DNA of 64,000 nucleotides from Deferribacter autotrophicus. Its GTDB lineage: Bacteria; Chrysiogenota; Deferribacteres; Deferribacterales; Deferribacteraceae. Position numbers and translations under genes: made by a program. The notes below the pieces were generated by a model that saw nothing but the letters and a program-made list of their open reading frames with translations, was not told the DNA's origin and ran no database searches. Shown here one piece after another: positions 41,788 to 49,187 of the stretch; position 1 is the first letter of the stretch; each line of letters opens with the position of its first letter. Location of the stretch: positions 62,001 through 126,000 of the forward strand of contig NZ_VFJB01000009.1 of assembly GCF_008362905.1 (NCBI RefSeq), given 5' to 3'.

Positions 41788-44561
41788 TAGAATCTGTTGT
41801 CAGGTATATAAAAAACGGTAAATTTGCAAATGATCTTGTTTTTGAAAAAATTTTGGAAGAACAAAAAGGCTCTTTTGTAGACTTAGAAATCATAGAAAAT
41901 CAAATTTTTAAAGAAACATTAAAAGAGATGGGAATATCCCACCTTTACTCCCATCAAGCAAAAGCTTACAAATTAATAAAAGAAGGTAAAAACGTTCTTA
42001 TTACCACCCCCACAGCTTCAGGAAAAACATTATGCTACAATCTTCCCATACTGGAAGATATCTATCTAAACGGATCAAAAGCCCTTTATCTTTTTCCTAT
42101 AAAAGCCTTGGGTTATGACCAAAAAGAAAAATTAGAAGATTTTGCAAATAAAATACCTCTTTTTGATTTTAAGGTTGAAGTGATCGATGGAGATACAGAC
42201 AAAAAAAAGCGAAGAAAAATTTTAACAAATCCACCTGATATTATTATATCTAACGTGGATATATTACATTATTCTATATTACCCAAAATCACGGAATGGG
42301 AAACTTTTCTAAAAGATTTAAAATACATTGTAGTAGATGAACTGCATATTTATAGAGGTGTTTTCGGCTCACACGTAAGAAATATTTTTCAAAGGTTAAA
42401 ACGTTTTTTACCTCATCTACAAATCATCACAGCATCAGCCACAATTGGTAATGCAAAGGAGTTTGCAAGGGATCTTTTTGATATAGATTTTGAACATATT
42501 AACGAAAATGGCGCACCCTCCAGTAAAAAATATTTTCTTTTTTTCAATCCGGAAACCGTTCCTGCTGCAAATTTAAGCTCTTATTTTATGAAAATATTTA
42601 TAGAATCAGGAATTAAAACCCTTTGCTTTACAAAATCAAGAATTCAAACCGAAACGATTTATAGAAGACTTATCTCTGACGTAAATGTTAAAAAAGATTC
42701 CATATCATCGTATCGTGCCGGTTTTTTGCCTGAAGAGAGAAGAGCCATTGAAAAGAATTTTAGAGACGGTAAGCTCAAAGGTGTAATCGCCACAAGTGCC
42801 TTCGAACTTGGAATAGATATTGGTGGAATTGACGCCACAATCATTTTAGGCTTTCCGGGCTCCCTTATGAGTCTTTGGCAAAGAGCAGGAAGAGGAGGCA
42901 GAAACGGCAACGAAAGCCTTATTATATTAATTGCTACCAACGATGCCCTCGATCAATACTTTGTAAAAAATCCCGATAAACTTTTATCTTCGAGCTTTGA
43001 GGATGCCCTAATTGATATAGACAACGAAATTATTCAAAAACAACACATTCAATGTGCAGCCTTTGAAAAGCCGATAAGTAATAGCGAATATTATTACAAT
43101 CATTATTCCAGAATCATTGATAATATGCTTGAATCAAAAGAACTTTTTCAGGATGAAGAGAACAGAGTTATCGTCACTTTCAAAAACTACCCCCACAAGG
43201 AAGTGGATTTAAGGGCAAGCGGTAACACTTACACCATTATGATGAACAATATTATCATAGGCACAAATTCTGCAAAAAAAGCATATACTGAAAATCATAT
43301 AGGTGCCATCTATCTTCACCGAGGAGAAACCTTCATAGTGGAAAAAATTGACCACTCAAAAAGGGAAATACACGTCAAACCTGCAAATCCAAATTACTAC
43401 ACACGCCCCCTGGTAGAAAAACAAACTGCAATATTAAAAATTCATAAAGAAACAAATATAAGTAATTTTAACTGCAAATATGTTGATCTCCTTGTGACAG
43501 AACATTTGACAGGTTATGAAAAAATCGCTGAAAAAACAGGAGAAAAACTTGGGAAAGTGGATATCGAAACAGAACCCATCCAGTTTGAAACTAAAGGTAT
43601 TGTAATAGAGATACCTGAAACTCAACTAATCGGTAACCTAATGGGTTCAATTCATGCGATAGAGCATGCAATTATAGCAATGATACCCACCGAAATTCTT
43701 TGCGATAGGAATGATATTGGTGGTATATCATATCCAGCCCATCCACAAACAGGAAAAATATCTATCTTTTTATACGATGGATACCCAGGTGGTATTGGTA
43801 TAACAAAACGTGTTTTTGATAAAATAGAAAAAATTCTTCAAATCACATTGTTAAATATAAAAAACTGCCAGTGTGAAACTGGTTGTCCAGCATGCATCAT
43901 CTCCCCAAAATGTGGATCAGGTAACTACCCCCTTGATAAAAATGGCGCAACAGCTCTTCTTGAATTCATTTTAAATAAAAAATCTGACACAAAAAAAGTA
44001 TCAAACTCAGTTCATAAAGATGACATACTTGTATTTGATATTGAAACAAAATATTCGGCCAATGAAGTGGGCGGATGGAAAAATGCTCATAAAATGGGAG
44101 TAGCAATCCTCGTGGCCTATTCTTTTAAAAAGGATGACTATCTAATATTTTATGAAAAAGATATGAGATTCTTTGAAGATATTATAAAAAATGCCAAAGC
44201 ACTCATCGGTTTTAATATCATTAATTTTGACTTCAAGGTATTGAGTGCTTACTTAAGCATAAATAAAAAGCATTCTATAATTTTAGATATACTGCACGAT
44301 ATTAAAAATATCACAGGAAAGCGTTTTTCTTTAAACAACATTGCTAAAGCCACATTGAATATTCAAAAATGTGCTGATGGGCTGCAATCATTACAATGGT
44401 ATAAAGAAGGTAATTTTGATAAAATTATAGAATATTGTAAAAAAGATGTTGAAATAACCTATAAGGTTTTTGAATACGGAATTCAACACAAAAAAGTATA
44501 TTGTGACAACAAAGGATTGAAAATAACAATCCCCGTCAACTGGAACTACGTATTTATGTAA
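41784..44561 (+). CDS. DEAD/H-box repair helicase MrfA-like fused to a MrfB-like DEDD exonuclease
   Basis: 925 residues. The helicase core has TTPTASGKTL (Walker A, about 74-83), VVDELHIYRG (DEAH-type), ITASATIGNAKEFA, and motif V/VI GVIATSAFELGIDIGGID and WQRAGRGGRNG. A C-terminal zinc-binding region (CQCETGCPACIISPKCGSG, about 693-711) is of the DUF1998/MrfA type. From about residue 745 comes an RNase H-like exonuclease with DIETK, IGFNIINFDFKVL and YCKKD (YxxxD), as in YprB/MrfB. In Bacillus the two are separate proteins acting in mitomycin-damage repair. Here they form one polypeptide. Confidence 0.85.
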   Translation: MIESVVRYIKNGKFANDLVFEKILEEQKGSFVDLEIIENQIFKETLKEMGISHLYSHQAKAYKLIKEGKNVLITTPTASGKTLCYNLPILEDIYLNGSKALYLFPIKALGYDQKEKLEDFANKIPLFDFKVEVIDGDTDKKKRRKILTNPPDIIISNVDILHYSILPKITEWETFLKDLKYIVVDELHIYRGVFGSHVRNIFQRLKRFLPHLQIITASATIGNAKEFARDLFDIDFEHINENGAPSSKKYFLFFNPETVPAANLSSYFMKIFIESGIKTLCFTKSRIQTETIYRRLISDVNVKKDSISSYRAGFLPEERRAIEKNFRDGKLKGVIATSAFELGIDIGGIDATIILGFPGSLMSLWQRAGRGGRNGNESLIILIATNDALDQYFVKNPDKLLSSSFEDALIDIDNEIIQKQHIQCAAFEKPISNSEYYYNHYSRIIDNMLESKELFQDEENRVIVTFKNYPHKEVDLRASGNTYTIMMNNIIIGTNSAKKAYTENHIGAIYLHRGETFIVEKIDHSKREIHVKPANPNYYTRPLVEKQTAILKIHKETNISNFNCKYVDLLVTEHLTGYEKIAEKTGEKLGKVDIETEPIQFETKGIVIEIPETQLIGNLMGSIHAIEHAIIAMIPTEILCDRNDIGGISYPAHPQTGKISIFLYDGYPGGIGITKRVFDKIEKILQITLLNIKNCQCETGCPACIISPKCGSGNYPLDKNGATALLEFILNKKSDTKKVSNSVHKDDILVFDIETKYSANEVGGWKNAHKMGVAILVAYSFKKDDYLIFYEKDMRFFEDIIKNAKALIGFNIINFDFKVLSAYLSINKKHSIILDILHDIKNITGKRFSLNNIAKATLNIQKCADGLQSLQWYKEGNFDKIIEYCKKDVEITYKVFEYGIQHKKVYCDNKGLKITIPVNWNYVFM

Positions 44562-44867
44562 TTATCGCTTACTTAAAAAAAAATCCCAATGTATTGTTGC
44601 AATTTCGTTTTTAAGAAAAAGAAAATAAATTCTCTCAGCCTTTTCTATAATTTTTTCCCCTCAACCTTAACCTTAACCTCACCCTACCCCCATTTCCTCT
44701 TTTCCCCCTAAAACCTCTACTACCTTTACTACCCCTAATACCCTTTTTCAGTACCGATTAACTAGCACTTACATTGGTTAACTATTTAACTCTGACTTAA
44801 TCGCATTTAAGAGATCAGACTATGGTCGAAAAAGGTTGTAAGTACGACTATGTAAAACTTGTTAATC
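44562..44867. other. Intergenic region between the helicase and the MITE/IS110 insertion
   Basis: About 306 nt, no gene. It has a pyrimidine-rich degenerate repeat tract (about 44640-44755; units resembling CCTTAACC and CTACTACC) related to tracts near 18290 and 37440. It ends with the left target duplication TGTTAATC (44860-44867) of the MITE. Confidence 0.5.
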
Positions 44868-44963
44868 CTGGAGTCACCCCATTTTTTCGGAGGCTGTTTT
44901 GAATTATAATTATATATCAATAAATTATGTTGAATTGTTTGTGGGAAAACATTTTTCTCATCG

Positions 44964-44969
44964 TATATT
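44964..44969 (+). promoter_or_regulatory. -10 half of the circle-junction promoter (left end of IS110)
   Basis: TATATT begins 2 nt inside the left end. If the two IS ends are joined through one CAT core, it lies exactly 17 nt after TTGACA from the right end (15 nt from 46221-46235 plus CG at 44962-44963). Transcription would start near 44976 and read into the bridge-RNA region. Confidence 0.75.
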
Positions 44970-45023
44970 AGAAATATGGAATAAACAATTAACAAAGAGT
45001 TAAAAAAAGGTTATGTAATGTAT

Positions 45024-45160
45024 GGAGCACTGAAGGTGAACAAGGACATTTTTCTCATTGGTTGTAAGAAACCGTTGAGAATGTTGTCCCCACCTTCAGC
45101 TTTCCAAATACTGGACGGAACATTAGGCTACGAGCCTGTATTATGTTGCGATGATAGTAT
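45024..45160 (+). ncRNA. Candidate bridge RNA core of the IS110 element
   Basis: Two stem-loop domains lie in the left non-coding end. Domain 1: CTGAAGGTG / CACCTTCAG (45030-45038, 45091-45099) and GGACA / TGTCC enclose a loop. In that loop ACATTTTTCTCAT (45046-45058) equals the left target and core, and TGAGAATG (45076-45083) is the reverse complement of core and right target CATTCTCA (46233-46240). Domain 2: AACAT / ATGTT and AGGCT-acg-AGCCT. Here ACGGAACAT (45115-45123) equals the IS right end (46227-46235), and CGATG (45149-45153) is the complement of CATCG at the IS left end. The transcript probably spans about 44976 to 45190. Confidence 0.8.
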
Positions 45161-45204
45161 AAAGGGAAGCAAAGCTCAAGAAAAAATATAGGAGACATTA
45201 TAAA

Positions 45205-46218
45205 ATGAGAAGATTTGAAAATGTGGTAGGTATTGATGTATCAAAGTCGACATTGTCAATAAGTTTTTATGATGGATCTACGCACAAGTATTACGAGACG
45301 AGCAATAGTGTAAGATCTTTTACTAAAGATTTTCTTAAGAAAGTAAAAGGAGTAGATTGGTCGAAAGTACTTTTTATGATGGAAAGTACAGGAGTATATC
45401 ATTTAAAATTAGCCACCCATTTGAGTAGGGAGTTAGGTTACGAAGTAAGTGTAGCTAATCCGATGTCAATAAAGAAATATTCAGATATGAATTTAAGGAA
45501 GGCAAAGACAGACAAATCGGATTCCAAATTGATAGCGGAATATGGGCTGGAATATGGTTATAAATGGAGATTTAAACCTAAGGATGAATTATATTATGAG
45601 ATAGATAGTCGTTTAAAAGCAATAGAGGATTTTCAATCTCAGATAAATAGATTGAATAATCAGATAGAGGGATTTAGCCAATTGCCATATGAACAAGAAG
45701 AGGTTATATCGTGTTATAAAGATGTAATTTCCGCCTATAAGAGCAAGATTAAGAAATTGGAGCAGGAACTAGAGGTTTTGTTGAAAAGTCGTTATAGAGA
45801 GGAATATGAGTTAGTTATGAGTATTCCTGGAGTAGGTATGAAGTTAGCGTCGATAGTGTTGGGCAAATTGGAGTGTTTTCGTAATTTCAAGAGGGCGAAG
45901 GAGGTTGTTAGTTATATAGGTTTGTGTCCTTCTATTAGGGAATCTGGGACATCTGTAAGGGGAAGGGGACATATATCAAGGAGAGGAAATGCTTATATAA
46001 GGAAGATATTGTTTGTATGTTCATTGTCAGCGATACGGTATAATAAATTTTGTTCAAATTTGTATAGAAGGCTTTTATCATCAGGTAAAGCGAAGAAATT
46101 GGCGATAATAGCAGTAGCGAATAAATTGATAAGGCAAATATTTGGTGTATTAAAAAACGGTAGGCCATATGATCCAGAATATTTAAAAAATTTAACAGAG
46201 GTTACAGAAAATGGTTGA
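45205..46218 (+). CDS. IS110-family transposase (DEDD plus serine recombinase-like domain)
   Basis: The 337 residues have an N-terminal RuvC-like DEDD domain with D11 (VVGIDVSKST), E60 (FMMESTGVY), and D103 and D106 (AKTDKSDSKLIAEYG). A coiled-coil linker spans about 135-195. The C-terminal Tnp domain has VMSIPGVGMKLASIVLGKLE and the candidate nucleophile S247 in RESGTSVRGRGHISRRGN. All catalytic residues are present, so the protein should be active. GGAG stands 12-15 nt before the start. The stop TGA (46216-46218) lies inside the TTGACA box of the circle-junction promoter. Confidence 0.93.
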   Translation: MRRFENVVGIDVSKSTLSISFYDGSTHKYYETSNSVRSFTKDFLKKVKGVDWSKVLFMMESTGVYHLKLATHLSRELGYEVSVANPMSIKKYSDMNLRKAKTDKSDSKLIAEYGLEYGYKWRFKPKDELYYEIDSRLKAIEDFQSQINRLNNQIEGFSQLPYEQEEVISCYKDVISAYKSKIKKLEQELEVLLKSRYREEYELVMSIPGVGMKLASIVLGKLECFRNFKRAKEVVSYIGLCPSIRESGTSVRGRGHISRRGNAYIRKILFVCSLSAIRYNKFCSNLYRRLLSSGKAKKLAIIAVANKLIRQIFGVLKNGRPYDPEYLKNLTEVTENG

Positions 46219-46220
46219 CA
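46215..46220 (+). promoter_or_regulatory. -35 half of the circle-junction promoter (right end of IS110)
   Basis: A perfect TTGACA, overlapping the transposase stop codon, 15 nt before the right edge of the core CAT. It has no suitable -10 in the integrated state; paired with TATATT of the left end at 17-bp spacing it would become a consensus-like promoter after circularisation. Confidence 0.75.
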
Positions 46221-46441
46221 ATTAACACGGAACATTCTCACAAAACGTCCAGTTTTGTTCCGAGGCAAGTTCCTCTAAAACCGCCATCCATGGCGGTTTT
46301 ATGGGAACTTGAACCCGAAAAATGTTTTCCCACAAACTCATTAAAAAAAGTTTTGTAAAAAATGGGGTGACGCCAGTGTTAATCTTCTTGAAAAAGATTC
46401 GATTTATAATAAAATATCTTTAAACACAATTGGAGGAACTT

Positions 46442-48040
46442 ATGCAATTGAGTTTGAAAATCAAAATAGCAATTGGAATTTTATTCGTAGGAATTATTGG
46501 AGGTATCATTGGTCTATTTAATATCTATTCTTTGACAACTGACTCATTTGATAAAAACACAATAATTTACATAAATGCTATTCTTATGCTCATAGGCACT
46601 GTTTCAGCTGTATCAGTCATTATTTTTATTCTAAAATATCTCTTCAAATACTTAGATATCTTAAAAAAATATACTGAAGAAATTAAAAAAGGTAATATTG
46701 AATTTCAAAAAATTGATATACCAAGTAATGACGAGCTTTCAGAATTGGTTACAAACTTTACCGATTCAATGGAAAAATTCAGTGAAGTTATAAAAAACTT
46801 TTACAATACATCTATTACATTAAAATCTGCTTCTGAAGATTTGAGTTTAACGAGTGAAAAAATGGAAACAAATATTGTCAGCATAAACGATGAGATCCAA
46901 AGCGTCTCATCTGCTGCAGAAGAACTAAATTCTACAAGTAAAAACATTCTTGATAACATATTTGAAATAAGTGAAACATCAAATCATGCCGAAGAAAAAT
47001 TATTAAAATCTATTGAAATGATTGAACACAATAAAAACCAAATAGAAAACATTGCTTATACTTCAAATCAAATTGCTGAAAAGGTATCAAATTTTAAGAA
47101 ACTATCTGATGAAATAGGTAAAATTATACTTACTATCAATGACATAGCTGACCAAACCAATCTTTTAGCATTAAATGCTGCTATTGAAGCCGCAAGGGCT
47201 GGAGAGCATGGTAGAGGTTTTGCTGTAGTTGCTGATGAGGTAAGAAAACTTGCTACCAAAACCACTGATTCCACAAAACTCATAGAAGAATCAATCAAAA
47301 ATATTCAAAAAGAAACCAATGACATAATAGATGTCGTCAATAGAGAAATAGAAGAAGTGGACAAAGGTGTTAATACAGCCAATACTTCCATATCAGCTAT
47401 TAGAGAAGTAAATGAATCCTTTGCTGAAATAAAAACAAAACTGGAGACTATTACCACTGCCATAAATGAAGAGTCATTTGCAATCGAAGATATTTCTAAA
47501 AACATATCAGATGTAGCCACAAAAATATCAAACATAAAAGACTTGTCACTTAAAACAAAGCAGGCAAGCGATGATCTTCTTGAAATATCAGAAGAATTAA
47601 TGCAGGAATTAGGTTATTTCAAGATTGTTCACACTGAAAAATTTTTTGAATGGTCAGAAAAACTGGAAACAGGTATTTCAAAATTTGACAATCAACATAA
47701 AAAGTTAGTAGAAATCATTAACAAATTATATGACGCTATAAAAGCTGATAAATCATCTCAAATTCTTGAAAATATCTTAAATGAATTAGTTGAATACACT
47801 GTGTATCACTTTGATTCAGAAGAAGAGGCTTTCAGGCAGTTTAATTATCCTGAATATGAAACCCATCATAAGATACATGAAAAATTAAAAGCAACTGTAA
47901 TTGATTTTATAAATAAATACAAAAGTGGTGATGAAGCGATTGGTTTTAACTTAATGAATTTTTTAAAAAAATGGCTTATAAAGCACATAATGGGTGAAGA
48001 TAAAAAATATGCTCCATACTTGAAAGGGAAGGTGGAATAA
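46442..48040 (+). CDS. Methyl-accepting chemotaxis protein with C-terminal bacteriohaemerythrin domain
   Basis: 532 residues from the ATG at 46442, which has GGAGG 5 nt upstream; a TTG 12 nt earlier is inferior. Two membrane segments (about 5-25 and 40-64) have almost no periplasmic domain between them, so sensing is internal. A HAMP-like linker follows, then the MCP signalling domain with [20 protein letters not shown] and [13 protein letters not shown]. The C-terminal haemerythrin (from about 400) has [43 protein letters not shown] and [11 protein letters not shown], which carry the usual His/Glu/Asp di-iron ligands. It probably senses oxygen. The stop overlaps the next start as TAATG. Confidence 0.92.
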   Translation: MQLSLKIKIAIGILFVGIIGGIIGLFNIYSLTTDSFDKNTIIYINAILMLIGTVSAVSVIIFILKYLFKYLDILKKYTEEIKKGNIEFQKIDIPSNDELSELVTNFTDSMEKFSEVIKNFYNTSITLKSASEDLSLTSEKMETNIVSINDEIQSVSSAAEELNSTSKNILDNIFEISETSNHAEEKLLKSIEMIEHNKNQIENIAYTSNQIAEKVSNFKKLSDEIGKIILTINDIADQTNLLALNAAIEAARAGEHGRGFAVVADEVRKLATKTTDSTKLIEESIKNIQKETNDIIDVVNREIEEVDKGVNTANTSISAIREVNESFAEIKTKLETITTAINEESFAIEDISKNISDVATKISNIKDLSLKTKQASDDLLEISEELMQELGYFKIVHTEKFFEWSEKLETGISKFDNQHKKLVEIINKLYDAIKADKSSQILENILNELVEYTVYHFDSEEEAFRQFNYPEYETHHKIHEKLKATVIDFINKYKSGDEAIGFNLMNFLKKWLIKHIMGEDKKYAPYLKGKVE

Positions 48041-49173
48041 TGAATCTAGAAGTACAGGCAAAAAATATTATTGAAAATGCTTTTGAATTGAAAAAAGAAG
48101 AACGACTTTTAATACTTTCCGAATTATTTGAAGATATCAATGATGTTAATGATAAAGATAAAGTTAGATGGCAAGAACTAAACAAATTCACGGAAAACCT
48201 TTATGTAGAGTTAAAAAAGTTGCATAAAAACACCTATTTATTGGAGTATCCATCCACAAAGGGGCATGGAAAAGAGCCCGATTTAAAGGTATGGGAGTTT
48301 GTTTTTGGAGAAGATTTCATATCTTATTTAAATTCTCACGGCTTGTCTGAAAAACTTTTAACCAAAAGTTTAACAGTAGAGGATAAAGGTTTAATTGGTA
48401 AATTTGTTTTTTCAAGAAAAGCAAATTTTGATGTAATAATGGCTATTACAAATTTCTCAACCAGTCATACTTTTTTTAGAAAACTATTTACAGAAATTGC
48501 TGGTGGTAGATACGCTAGTATGCCACTATTTGACCCAGAAATGTTTAATACATCCATGACAGCAGACATAAATGAACTTTCAGATTTTACCACAAATCTT
48601 GCAGATTATTTAGATAATTTTGTTGGTTTTCAAATACTAAGTGATAATGGTACAAATATATACATTTCAAAAGAAGATAGAAACGTCATTCCTGACACAG
48701 GAAAACTTAATAAACCAGGTAGTTTTAGCAACCTTCCAGCTGGAGAGGCTTTTTTTGCACCAGTAGAAGGTAAAAGCCATGGAACCTTGATATTAGAATA
48801 TGCACCCACCAGAAAACTTGACTCTTCAATCAAAATTACTGTTGAAAATGGCATAATTAAAGAAATCTCAGGAAATGAACCTTATGTGGATGAAATGCTT
48901 GAAAAGATAAATCGTCATCCTAATAACAAATTTGTAGCCGAACTTGGATTTGGTACAAACAATAAAGCCATTATGCTTGATAATATTCTGGAATCAGAAA
49001 AGATTTATGGCACTATTCACATTGCATTTGGTGATAATCACGCTTTCGGTGGGAAAAATCAAGCTCCTTTTCATGAAGACTATTTAGTGCTTTATCCTGA
49101 AGTGTATGGAATTGATAAATCAGGTAATAAAACTTTAATTTTGAAAGATAGGAGCTACATGCTAAAATTTTAG
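48040..49173 (+). CDS. M29-family aminopeptidase
   Basis: 377 residues. Family features are NLPAGEAFFAPVEGKSHGTL (about 229-248), KFVAELGFGTNN (about 297-308) and YGTIHIAFGDNHAFGGKNQA (about 327-346) with downstream FHEDYLV, which together supply the two-metal site (Glu, Glu, His, His, Asp). M29 enzymes such as aminopeptidase T are cytosolic metallo-aminopeptidases common in thermophiles. The start overlaps the chemoreceptor stop by 1 nt, so both belong to one transcript, although no functional link is obvious. Confidence 0.83.
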   Translation: MNLEVQAKNIIENAFELKKEERLLILSELFEDINDVNDKDKVRWQELNKFTENLYVELKKLHKNTYLLEYPSTKGHGKEPDLKVWEFVFGEDFISYLNSHGLSEKLLTKSLTVEDKGLIGKFVFSRKANFDVIMAITNFSTSHTFFRKLFTEIAGGRYASMPLFDPEMFNTSMTADINELSDFTTNLADYLDNFVGFQILSDNGTNIYISKEDRNVIPDTGKLNKPGSFSNLPAGEAFFAPVEGKSHGTLILEYAPTRKLDSSIKITVENGIIKEISGNEPYVDEMLEKINRHPNNKFVAELGFGTNNKAIMLDNILESEKIYGTIHIAFGDNHAFGGKNQAPFHEDYLVLYPEVYGIDKSGNKTLILKDRSYMLKF

Positions 49174-49187
49174 AATTGTTTTTCACT

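Larger units (their letters stand above)
44962..46235 (+). mobile_element. IS110-family insertion sequence (about 1.27 kb) nested in a MITE
   Basis: The boundaries come from comparing the interrupted MITE with the intact copy at fliI-fliJ. The left junction is ...ACATTTTTCTCAT|CG (to 44961) and the right junction ...CGGAA|CATTCTC (from 46233). The trinucleotide CAT is present at both sides and must contain the crossover core. There are no terminal inverted repeats and no long target duplication, as expected for IS110. The left 243 bp are non-coding and structured; one transposase ORF fills the rest. Confidence 0.88.
44868..46376. mobile_element. MITE with CTGG-GTCACCCC ends, interrupted by an IS110-family element
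   Basis: The left end is CTGGAGTCACCCCATTTTTT (from 44868) and the right end AAAAAATGGGGTGACGCCAG (to 46376), flanked by an exact 8-bp duplication TGTTAATC (44860-44867 and 46377-46384). Without the IS the element is about 235 bp, matching the copy at 12747-12980. It has the same internal parts: GGGAAAACATTTTTC arms and a central palindrome around CGCCATCCATGGCG. The interruption lies in the arm sequence at ACATTTTTCTCAT/TCTC. Confidence 0.92.

Noticed and set aside
44807-44995. 62-codon minus-strand ORF across the left MITE arm
   Set aside because: It spans the target duplication, MITE arm and IS border with no start signal; it arises by chance from joined sequences.
44868-46376. CTGG-GTCACCCC inverted repeats as the termini of the IS110 element
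   Set aside because: IS110 elements normally have no such TIRs, and the same ends bound a 234-bp element without a transposase at 12747-12980; they belong to the MITE into which the IS inserted.
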